DNA from: Pithys albifrons albifrons
Lineage: Eukaryota; Chordata; Aves; Passeriformes; Thamnophilidae
Length of the DNA stretch: 64,000 bases
Direction: 5' to 3'
Assembly: GCF_047495875.1 (NCBI RefSeq)
Contig: NC_092473.1
Location: 16,226,388 to 16,290,387 of the forward strand
Each line of letters opens with the position of its first letter. Position 1 is the first letter of the stretch. Positions 1 to 10,201 of this stretch are shown here, in pieces. The notes beneath the pieces were generated by a model. The model worked only from the letters and a program-made list of their open reading frames with translations. It had not been told where the DNA came from and ran no database searches. A program made the position numbers and the translations under genes.

Positions 1-979
1 CATGAACCCAGAGCAGTCCAGCAGTGCTGGGGATTGGCAGGAGTTCCCGGCATGCACAGATCATGTGCACACGTGTGCACACGTGTGTGTGTGTGCAGGC
101 AGCCCAGATACATCAGAGGCACCAGGAGCTGCCGCAGCACCGGCTCTGAGCTCCCAGCCACGCTGGCAAAACAGGCCCGAGGGTCTGTTTTAAACGTGGT
201 GCCTCTAGAGCCACCCTTTGACCTCATCCACGGAACCTGCCTGGCTCCACGCGTGCCGGTGCACCCTGCCCACCCTCCACACCACGGCGGTGTTCCCGGT
301 GCCCCCGCGGGCGGGATGGGCACGAACAGCTCTGCGGGGCTGGCAGCGCGGTGGGGCCGCGGTCCCCGCCGGGATGCGCGGCCAGGCGATGCTGTGCATC
401 CTCCGGGAGCACCGGGAGCGCGGCCGGAGGCCTCACACCACTCCCCGCGGGCGGGGGGGCGCACGGCTCTCAGGGCCTGTCCCGGTGTCCCCAGTGTCCC
501 CAGCGTGGGGGATGCAGGAACGGGGCTGGCAGGGGCACTGCGGGACCGGCCAGGGCAGGCGCTGGAGCGGCGACAGGCGGGAGCGGAGCTGCGGCGGAGC
601 TGCGGGGCTGCGAGGAGCGGAGCGTGCCTGCCGTAAACAGCCCAGCTGCAATGCAGGAGCCGCTGCTTTGTCTGATCTAGCGGCTCCCGCGGACCGACAA
701 CCTGCGGGGCCTCGCGAGGAGGCGGCTCCGGCGGCCACATCTGGAACGGATCAGCCGCCTGCTGCTGCCGCTGCTGCCGCCCGCAGCCAGCCGTGCCCAG
801 AGCCTGCCGTGCCCAGCGCCAGCCCCACGGCAGCCCGGGGACGCGGCAGGGCCGACGTGGGCAGCAGGGGCGGCCGCGGGCACAGGACGCACGGGGCAGA
901 GGCACATGGGCACACGATGCACACGCGTGCACAGGGGCACACAACACATGGATGCACGGGGGCTGATGGGTGCACATGG

Positions 980-1018
<39 letters not shown>

Positions 1019-1068
1019 GGCACATGGATGCACACACACACACACGGGCACACACGGGCACATGGGTG

Positions 1069-1104
<36 letters not shown>

Positions 1105-4100
1105 GGCACATGGACGCACACACACACACACGGGCACACACGGGCACATGGGTGCACACAGGATGCAGCAGGGCACACACAGGCACAGCACTGGGGCACT
1201 CAGCTGCCGGTGCTCGTGGAAGCAGAGCCTGGCTGTGCCTGTGGTGGCTGCTTGGGCACCATCTCCAGCTGGCTCTGTCTCCAGCTGACACAGGCCGTGG
1301 CAGGGCACAGCACGGGGGGCCCGTGTCCCGCTGCACCCCGGGGCACCCCAGCCCCACTGCCACCTCCATCTGCTCGGTGCTCTCCAGGCGGCCGGCAGTG
1401 ACCTTGGTGGGGAGACCCAAGGAGACCCAGGCAGAGCTGGCACTTCCAGACGGCCGCTGTCCCACGCCCTCCCGGCACCGTGCTTCCCCACCGGATGGCT
1501 TGTGCCGGCACCGGCACCCATCCATCACCGGAGCAGTCCGGGCAACGCGGGGCTGTCAGGTCGAGCTGAGGCCGACACTGCATCCCAGCTTCCCATTCCT
1601 CAGGCTGATTGCTCCTGTCGCTGCAGAGCCCAGCATTAAACACCTCATTTTCAACTCCAGTATTGAGTTGGAAAATACTATTAACATTTCATTAGAGCTT
1701 AAAGATCCTTCTCAGCTCCCAACGACAAGCCAGCCCACCGGCTGTCCTGTGCCAGGTGGGTTGTGCTGGCCACGTCCCTGTGGGGAGAGGGGCACCAGGA
1801 GGGCGAGTCCCACATGCCGCAGGTGCTGGACAGGATGGTAACACAGGGCAGAGGTGACATCAGCACTGCACACGGACTTGATGACCTTCCTTGCACGGCC
1901 CATCCTCACAGCACACACTGCTGCAGATGGGACAAAAAGTGACAGCAACAGTGTCCATGCAGGCCCTCCTGAGGTTTGCTTCCCAGTGCCTCTCCCTTGC
2001 CCACGAGAGCCTGGCCTGACAGCACCAGTCATTAAATATCACCAAAAATATTCTTCAACACTCTCCCAACAGTGCCTGAGCACCATTCCCAGCACACACC
2101 ACCCTGGCAGCAGCACCAGGAGGGAGAGCACTATGGCAAACACAACCTCAGGCATCACCCAGAGCTGGGTGTTCCCCGCCACTGCTTATCCCACCAGCAA
2201 TGCCACAGGAATTTGTTCACTGTGGACCCACCACAGGTTTAGAACCCATCTGAGTCCTGGCACAGCACCGCGGAGCTGCCAACTATGGGCATTGCTGCTG
2301 TGGCCAGTGCAGGCCCATGGGGAATGGGAAGGGGCTGGGGGCACCCAGGCACACTGAAGCGGAGAGAGCACTGATCACAGCCATTCCCAGAAGCTGGGAA
2401 GGGGATGGAAGAGTTAAAGGGAGTGGAGAGCAGAGGAAAGGAGCCAGACGCCAGCCTGGCTACTGGAAACCACGATAGGCTGGCAGTGATGGGGACGGCT
2501 GCGGACAGGGGCTCAGGGCACCCACAGCACCCAGCCCTGCTCACCACCAGCAGCATCACCCTGGGGTGCAGCCTGGCCTTGTCACGTCCCCCACAGCATC
2601 AGCCCACACTGCAGGGGCAGTGAGGGGCTCTGCAGCACCCTCAGCAATGTCCTCGTGCGGGAAACAGCCGGAGCTGGCGGCCGTGGGACAGCCCCAGCAC
2701 GAGGGTCCGCCCGCCACTGGCAAAGGGCTGGTTGGTGTCATGCCAGGTGAATCTGGGACTGCTGAGGGAAAATCCAGGCCAGTGAGGAAGCTGGAAATGG
2801 AGCCACACTGCTCCTTGGTGGCTGTGGCCAACAGCCCCGGGTGCCCAGCAGCGTTCCCAGCGGGCAGGGACCCCAGAGCCAGCACAGACACGGGGGCTGT
2901 GCTGGGTGCTGGGGGCAGAGCAGGCCTTGCACCCACAACTTGGTCCAGCCACAAAGAGAGGCGAGAAATGTAAAATAAGGAGAAGTCACCCCAGGCTGAG
3001 CAATAGTGCCCCTCTGGAAGGAAACTTGGCACACACCAGCCCGCGTCCGCCTGCCAAGTCCTGCTGGGAGCAAGGCTTCACACGTGGGCTGGAAACCCCA
3101 AGAAGTTTATGAGGGACCCGCTGACACGTGGATGAGCACGGCAGCAGCCGGAGCTGCTCAGCCCTGACAAGCCCCTGCCTGCCAGTGGTGCTCAGAGCAC
3201 AGCCCCGGGCCTGGGACACGGCTGGGAGGCACCAGCATCGCCCCGTGCTGGCACCACCTGCACGTCCCAGCCCACCCCCTTGGCATTCCGCTTCTTAATC
3301 TGGGCCCGGGGATTGGGGGTGGCACAGGAGCAGTGCCTGGCCACAGGACAGGGTCATGTGGGGGCCCAGCACCCTTTTGGCCAAGGTGCCACAAGATCTG
3401 GTCCTGCAGCATCTTCCTCTAAACTCCAGATGTCCTGCCCAGCACTGATGGTTCCAGAGGCTGGCAGCATCAGGAGGGGCTCTGGCATATGGATGAGCAC
3501 CCTCTGCTTGGTTTCTGTCACCAAGGAGGGTCTGTCAGTGTCTGTGACCAGGTAGTGGCAGCGGAGAGCCATCGGGGTGGCTGCCTCCCAGGGAAGGTTC
3601 CTTCTTTCCCAGAGGGCTGGGGGAGAACTGGGCAGCTCCGGTGGCTGCCGGCCATGCATGCCCTGGGCACTGCACCACAATTGGATTTGCAGCTGTCCTG
3701 CCTTTTACTGCATAGAAATTGAATTGTAAAATGTCAAAGACATTTCCTAACTGCGCCATATTAGCTCGGTTTTATTAAATACTGTTATCAGAGGAGATTA
3801 TTAATGCAATCAAATGCAGGCAAGAAAACCCAGAATTAACTGGCCACCATGCAGGAGGACGTGCCAGAGGGCAGGAGGCAGCTGGTGAGGCCCTGCCCAG
3901 AAGCCCATGTCCTCAAGGGGTCTGACTGCTTCCCTCTGTCCCTGAATCCTGGAGTGCTGGAGAGGCAAAGATCCCACTCAGACACTGCAGCTCCACTTGC
4001 ATCCTGGGATGTCTTGCCATGGGGCAGCAGCACCCCAGGGAGTGATGAGCCTGGGAGTTCTTGCTGAGCTTTGAGTTGCCTCCCCAGGCACTCCCAGCAC

Positions 4101-7100
4101 ATGGCAGCAGGGCCAGGGCTGACTGGGATAAGTCCTGAAATGCCAGAGGTACTGCCAGCAACACACAGGGCAGGATGCAGAGCCTTGCACAGGTGGCATT
4201 GTGGGAATGGGGCTCTGTCACCTGGGGCAGGGGCACCTGGAGACCTGCCCAGGCCTGAGTGTAGCACCACTGGGCAGTGAGACCAGGCTGGGCTGGGTTA
4301 CCCCAACATGGCAGGGCACAAGGGACAAGGCACAAGGGGTGCAGGGCTCCCTGCCCAGATCCCAATCCCAGCCAGTCACCGTGACTCACCTGACCCTGAG
4401 CATCTCAGATCGAGATACCCAGAGCTCCAGTGGCACACTGGGACATGAGCCTGGGGGACCAGGATGGCACTGAGGACCAAGCACGGGGTGGGCAGCACAT
4501 CCCCACAGGACACAGTCCTGTATTCCATCGGCACAGCCAGCCTCTGACGGGATGCTCATCCTGGCACCACAGAGCCACGTGCTGGGACATCTCCTTGGCC
4601 ACATGAAGCTGCCACGTGTGGAAGTGCTTTACAAAGCCCCCGGCCCAGCAGGAGGAGAAGCCAGGGCAGAGGAGCCAAGTCTCAGCTCGAGGTCACTCAC
4701 ATGGCACTGGCAGCACCACACAGAAGCCATTTCCAAAGTGGATGAGCCACTGGCATCACCAGCCTCACAGGGACAAAACCAGTTCACTCCAACACTCTGT
4801 GGCCAAGGAACCACGGATCCTCTGCACACCACAGCACAGCTCATCTCCCACTGCCTGGAGCCCTGGGTGCCCAGGACAGGGTTGGCACGGTGGGCATGGC
4901 TACTGCTGGAGACACCCCAGGACTCCATCCCATCCCATGGAGCTGGAGCCGAGAGGAAAACGCCAAGTCACTACAATTCTTCGAGGTAGCACCGGGAAGG
5001 AGGGGACAGGGAGGGAAACAGTTTGCTGCCAAATCCCTGCATCTGATTTGCGCAACTTTCAGACAACCTCATCAATTATGGATGGCCGGGAAGCAGGCGC
5101 GGTGCCGCTGCGGCCGGCCCGGCCCGCACCCGCGCCCCGCACACCTTCCCGGGCCCCCGGTCACCATGGCAACCCGCGCTAATTCACGCCAGGATTTTTA
5201 AAATCTCATTTATTAAACCCCACATGAATAGGATATTATCCAGATAACAGGGCTAAGTTACAAATCTTCCTGGTGCCGCGCAGCGCGGGGAGCACCACAG
5301 GCATGTGTGGGACTGGAACTTGGAGGGGACATGGGGACACCACGGCGTGGGGACAGCCCTGCACAGTGTTCTGCCAGTCCTTGTACTGCTCCTGCAGCCT
5401 CACTGCCAAGGCCAGAGGTGCTCATGCACCCCAGGCTGAGAGCATGGCACACATGGCACTCATGTGGCACCCACTGCCAGGCAAGAGAATTGTGTCCAGT
5501 GGAGAAATGGCACCAGAGCAGCACAGCACTGGCACCAGTGAGTTCAGCAGAGCTGGAGATGGGCAGCCCAGCCAGGGGACAAGGAAAGCATCCAGGCCTT
5601 CAGTGGGAATTTCCCCAACACCAGGCTCAGTCTCACTGGGTGTCCCTTGCCCCTAACCTGCAATCCTGGCACAGGGAGCCCCCCATGGCCAGTCCACCTG
5701 GCATCTGGAGGGCTCAGCAGTGGGAGATGCAGCAGAGCACTGGGAAGGAGAGGGATGCAGGAGGAGGTGGTGGCATTCTGGCACCTCTGGCTGTTGCCAC
5801 AGCAACGCCAGCTGTGCACCCAGGCCAGCAGGGACTGGAGAGGGACATGTAGGGGACAGTGCTGGGCACAGGCCAGGGGTTGTCCCCATCCCCACATGCC
5901 ACTCCAAGAGGCCGTGGCAGTGGCAGCACCTGGCGCAGGTTGTTGAGATGAAGGGGGCTTTGAGCTGGAGGGTTTCCTTGACCTGCACAGTCCCTCAGCA
6001 GAGACAGCAATGAAGGCGCTGGGGACAGGAGGAACCTATGCCAGACACAGCACCAGGACATGGGGAACAGGCCCTTCATGGCACAAGGAAACCCATGCTG
6101 GCCCCATGTGGCCCCATGGACACGGTGGATGTCACACCAGAGCAGGGACATGGGAACTACCATGCCAGCCATGCTCAGCACCAGGAAACAGGGGGACACT
6201 ATGTTAGCCCTGCTTGGCCAGAAACACCCCTGCAAGACCAGGGCTGGGGGACACCACACCAGCCCTGCACAATTCCAGGAAAACAGGGGTGGCTGCACTG
6301 GGGGAGCGCTGGGCCCTGGAAGGAGGGACACTGGGTGCAGCCATGAAGGGGCTGTGTGCCCAGTAACCCGATGCCACACGAGTGCTCCCCGTGGCCCCTG
6401 TCCATACTCAGGGATGCTCCCCGGCCCTCCAGTTCATCCCCATGCACCAGGCCTGAAACCTGCGGCTGCATCAGCACCATGAATTATTCACTCCCGGGCG
6501 GAACGCCTCGACGGAGCAGTTATATCCTACAGCGAGTAGATACTCATGGAGCTACACACACGTACACCCGGAGACACACACGTACTGCCACTCGCACGCC
6601 CCCGCAGCCTCACACCTGGCCACGCACACGCAGCGCACCCGCGGAGCCGGGCACAGCCAGCCGCAGGGATGCACCGGGAGATACCCGCGGAGCGACATCC
6701 AAACACCCCCACACCGAGAAACACCAACAGCCCAGCCAAGCACACAGATGCCAGGGTACACACCGCCACGCAAACACCCCACGCACCCAAACACAGCCGC
6801 ACACGCACCCGCGGCAGCGCGGACACACGCAGAGGTGCGCGGGCACCGAGCCCCGGGGCTCACACGCGCGGGCCAGGCACACTCGCTCCACGCACACGCA
6901 GATGTGCCCGGCGCTGCCCGGCCGCAGCCCCTGCCCAGGCCAACACTCCGGGGGCACCGGGAGTGGCTCCCGGGCGCAGGGCAAGGGCAGCCCGGCCGGA
7001 GATCCGCCACACCGGCAGCTGCCCCGGGACCGGCGAGGCGAACGTGAGCAGCGGGCAGCACCCGCGCAGCGCCCGGGAATGCTCCGAGCTCCGCCGGGAT

Positions 7101-7403
7101 GCTCAGAGCCCCACCGGGCAGCCTTCCCTCCGCCCCTCCCGGGGCGCCGCCGGGGGTCCCCGGCACGACCACGGCCCCCGCCCGCCTGCGACGCGCCGCA
7201 ACCGGAGAAGGGCTGGGGAGGCTCTGGGTCCAGGGATGCTCCGGGGCGGGCAGGGCGGCATCGCGGCAGGGCCCCGGGAGCAGCGCCGGGATGCGGCCCC
7301 GAGCGCCGCGCCCGCTGCTGCGACGCCAGTCCGAGCGTGTCCCCGCCGCGGTGTGTCCCCCCCGCCGCCCCCGGCCCGGCCCCGCCGCCGCCGCCGCACT
7401 CAC
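1..7403 (-). other. CASKIN1: CASKIN1 intron 1 (no exon recognised)
   Basis: This stretch lies downstream of the CASKIN1 first coding exon on the minus strand and should be its first intron, which continues past the left edge. I found no ankyrin-repeat or other coding exon on either strand. It is GC-rich unique sequence with CA-rich repeats (about 890-1170, and more weakly 6545-6830). Several AT-rich islands (1610-1715, 3705-3845, 5170-5265, 6475-6550) contrast sharply with their surroundings and are discussed as findings. Confidence 0.6.
890..1170. repeat. CA-rich compound microsatellite with internal duplication
   Basis: There are four pure (CA)n runs at about 982-1016, 1030-1044, 1072-1103 and 1116-1131. 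The linking sequence 'ggggcacatgga' followed by cacgggcacac motifs occurs twice, about 87 bp apart, so a larger unit of microsatellite plus spacer has been tandemly duplicated. A shorter TG/CA stretch is present at 61-95. The whole repeat is intronic in CASKIN1. Confidence 0.9.
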
Positions 7404-8010
7404 TGGCTTTGCCGGGCTTGGGCCTCTGCAGCAGCTTCTGCACGGCCGCGATGTCCTCCGCCTTCACCGCCTGCACCAGCTCCTGGTCCTTGCCCATGGC
7501 TGCGGCGCGCCGGGGCTGCCGGCTGCGGGCTCACGGCCCGAGCATCCTCCGCGGCGCGGCGAGGGGCGGGGGGCGGCGGGGGGCGGCTCAGCTCGGCTCG
7601 GCTCGGCTCGGCACGGTGCGGCCCCCCCGCCCAGCCCGCCCGCTCCGGAGGCGGGGGCGGGGGCGGCGGCGGCGGCGGCGCCCGGGGCGGGGCGCGGCGG
7701 GACGGGGGGGCCGCACCGGGAGCGCGGGGGGCAGTGCGGGAGGGGAGGAAGAGGAGGAGGAGGAGGAGGACGAGCGGGAGCAGGAGGAGGGGGCGGAGGC
7801 CTCCCGGTGCTGCGGGCGGAGCGCGGGGATCCCCCTCCCCGGTGCCGGGGCCCGGGGGACGCCCCGGTGGGAGCCGCCGCCGCCGCCGCCGCGCAGCCGT
7901 GGCGTGGAACGGGCTGGCGGGTCTCGGCGGGCGGAGGGGAGAACACGGCTGCTCGGGGCCTCTTCCTCCGCGGAGAGGACCCTGGGGAAGGTCCAGCAGA
8001 CCCCCACCTG
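6940..8010. promoter_or_regulatory. CASKIN1: CpG island around CASKIN1 first exon
   Basis: This is a roughly 1 kb block of very high GC with abundant CpG. It includes 'gctcggctcggctcggctcgg' type repeats near 7588-7612, GGC-triplet runs near 7663-7680 and a GAG-rich purine tract at 7745-7795. It spans the CASKIN1 start exon and continues upstream on the minus strand, so it probably holds the promoter and 5' UTR. I cannot place a transcription start. Confidence 0.65.
7404..7497 (-). CDS. CASKIN1: CASKIN1 first coding exon (partial gene)
   Basis: This exon encodes the first 31 residues, beginning MGKDQELVQAVKAED and ending LLQRPKPGKA. That is the conserved start of the Caskin scaffold proteins, just before the ankyrin repeats. 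The ATG is the complement of 7495-7497, and the exon ends at a consensus donor (gtgagt, complement of 7398-7403) after one base of codon 32. Caskins bind the CASK kinase-like scaffold at synapses through a CASK-interacting region and also carry SH3 and SAM domains; those exons would lie left of the window. CASKIN1 is preferred over its paralogue CASKIN2 because MLST8, BRICD5, PGP and E4F1 follow, as in human 16p13.3. The exon sits inside a CpG island, as expected for a first exon. Confidence 0.88.
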
Positions 8011-9593
8011 GGGCACCCCGTGCTCTCCAGTCCCGTCACAGGGTGATCCTTGTCCCGCCTGGGCATCGCCATCACCCGCCGGCAGCCTGCGGTGCCGGCA
8101 ACGGGAACGGGGCAGAAGCAACCTTTCAATGTCTGTAAATAAACCCATCATTGCGGCCTCGTTTCCCACTTTTGTTGACACAGTGGCCGGTGACATTCGT
8201 CCTTTTCACTTTTAAGGCTGAAATGACCGAGACATTCCAGGTGCGGGGTATGCCTGAAATGAGGGCGCTGAGGAACGCGATGGGAAATGGGGCCAGTGAT
8301 GGACAAGTCATTAATGTCCCCACAGTGCCCTCAGGGCAGAGCACGGTCATCACCCACGTAAAATCAGCCCAAATTTCCCCTCTCCCGACGAGTTACTGGA
8401 TAAAAGCCTTGTGCAGTCCCGGCTCCAGCAAAGCAAGGCACAGTGAGCCAGAAGGCTGGTAGCCAGCTGGCCACCACAGCGCTGGGCACTGAGGGATGCA
8501 GTGCACTGGTGTATGCGGTGCACGGGTGGGTGCGGTGCACAGGGAGAGGCGGCTGCAGCCTCGTGTGAGTGCCCGTGGCAGATAGAGGGGGGAGCCAAGC
8601 TCTTTCCTGATGCCCCCTGTCCGCCCCGGGCTGGCCCGTGCCCCTGAGCTGGAGCCCAAGGATGCCTCCACAGCCCCCAACTCCCTCTGCAGCCCCCAGG
8701 TCTCACCCAATTCCCAGCTCCAGGCTGGCCCCGCTGCAGGATCGGCGGGGTCTTCTCCTCTCCCCACCCCCACTTTCCAATCCAGGACATTTGGGTTGCC
8801 AGCACGGAACGCCGTCTAATCTGCCCTCTAATCCCGCGGCCGGGCGGCCGCCCGGGCCCTGAGCCGCCGCGGGGCTCCGGGGCTGGGGGCTGGGGCTCCG
8901 CACGCACCCGGGGGCCCCGAAGGGTCAGGGGCTTCCTTCACATCTGCCACCACCTGATAACAAATGAGGCTTCTCAACAAAGGTCCCTTTGTGCCCCACA
9001 GCTCCCTCCTGCTTGGCTCCCACACCCAGTCACCCAGCACAGACACGGGCCAGGGCAGCCTCTGCCCCGATGCCCTCACCGGGCACTGGGACCTCTGGGA
9101 CCGGGACGGGACACGGGGCAGTGTGGGGTCAGCCGTGTGCACCAAAGCTGTCCCTCCTCCCCGGCCAACCCAGGCTTTGCAGGACTAGCTCCAGCCTGGC
9201 GTTCCTGCGGCTCCCTCGGGCTCTTGCCAAGTCGGGTTGGTCTTCGCAGAGCAGAAGAATGTGCAGTGAAATGTCCCCGTTCCTGCCTTGCACACGCCGA
9301 GCGAAACCAGCGCCCAGAACAGGCAGAGCCGCAGGCACGGGGGGTTTGGGATGGGCACCACAGGGAACAGGCACGTGGAAACACGACTGTGGGAGCTGGA
9401 GGCACCACCACCAGCAGAAGGGCTAGTCCCACTCTTGAGAACCCCACGCATTCCCACCCCACAGTTGCCTTTCCAATGGGAAAGAAGTGCAGTGGAGGCC
9501 CCTGCCTGGGCGCAGGAGGCAGGAGGGGTCTCGGAACACAGTGTGGGGGCAGAGCTGCAGCCCCTCCAGCACCAGCAGCATCTACGAAAATAC
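8011..9593. other. Intergenic: CASKIN1 upstream to HEXD-like 3' end
   Basis: I support no gene here. The segment holds an AT-rich patch at 8120-8240, a GC-rich patch at 8820-8910 and otherwise unique sequence. CASKIN1 starts to the left of it and the hexosaminidase-like gene ends at its right edge, both on the minus strand. Confidence 0.5.
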
Positions 9594-9599
9594 TTTATT
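9594..9599 (-). terminator. Polyadenylation signal of the HEXD-like gene
   Basis: TTTATT on the plus strand reads AATAAA on the minus strand. It is the first canonical hexamer downstream of the HEXD-like stop codon, about 600 bases away, and follows directly after the minisatellite. Confidence 0.7.
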
Positions 9600-9605
9600 G
9601 TCGAG

Positions 9606-10120
9606 GAGGGCTCTGCACAGGAGGGGCATGCAGGGCTCTGCACAGGAGGGGCGTACAGGGCTCTGCACAGGAGGGGCGTGCAGGGCTCTGTACAGGACGG
9701 GCGTGCAGGGCTCTGTACAGGAGGGACGTGCAGGGCTCTGCACAGGAGGGGCATGCAGGGCTCTGCACAGGAGGGGCGTACAGGGCTCTGCACAGGAGGG
9801 GCGTACAGGGCTCTGCACAGGAGGGTCGTGCAGGGCTCTGCACAGGAGGGTCGTGCAGGGCTCTGCACAGGACGGGCGTGCAGGGCTCTGCACAGGAGGG
9901 GCATGCAGGGCTCTGCACAGGAGGGGCGTGCAGGGCTCTGCACAGGAGGGGCGTGCAGGGCTCTGCACAGAAGGGGCGTGCAGGGCTCTGCACAGGACGG
10001 GCGTGCAGGGCTCTGCACAGAAGGGACGTGCAGGGCTCTGCACAGGAGGGGCGTGCAGGGCTCTGCACAGGAGGGGCGTGCAGGGCTCTGCACAGGATGG
10101 GCGTGCAGGGCTCTGCACAG
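9606..10120. repeat. 25-bp minisatellite in the 3' UTR of the HEXD-like gene
   Basis: About 20.6 tandem copies of a 25-bp unit (ctctgcacaggaggggcgtg plus caggg) run with exact period 25: starts at 9611, 9636, 9661 and so on to 10111. Variation is limited to a few positions (gcgtg/gcatg/gcgta, agga/agaa, gggg/gacg). Because 25 is not a multiple of three and the unit contains no stop, all frames stay open, which gives false long ORFs on both strands. The array lies between the HEXD-like stop codon (10202) and its AATAAA (9594-9599), so it should be transcribed. Confidence 0.95.
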
Positions 10121-10201
10121 CGCCAGTGCCAGCAAACAGACACACGGTGGTGGCCCCCGAAGACCAGCCGGGGGCAGTGAGAGCTGGGGGGGTTGTAGCC
10201 C

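Noticed and set aside
6356..8215. 619- and 530-residue Arg/Pro/Ala-rich open frames on the plus strand
   Set aside because: CpG-island sequence is stop-poor. The real exon here is CASKIN1 on the opposite strand.
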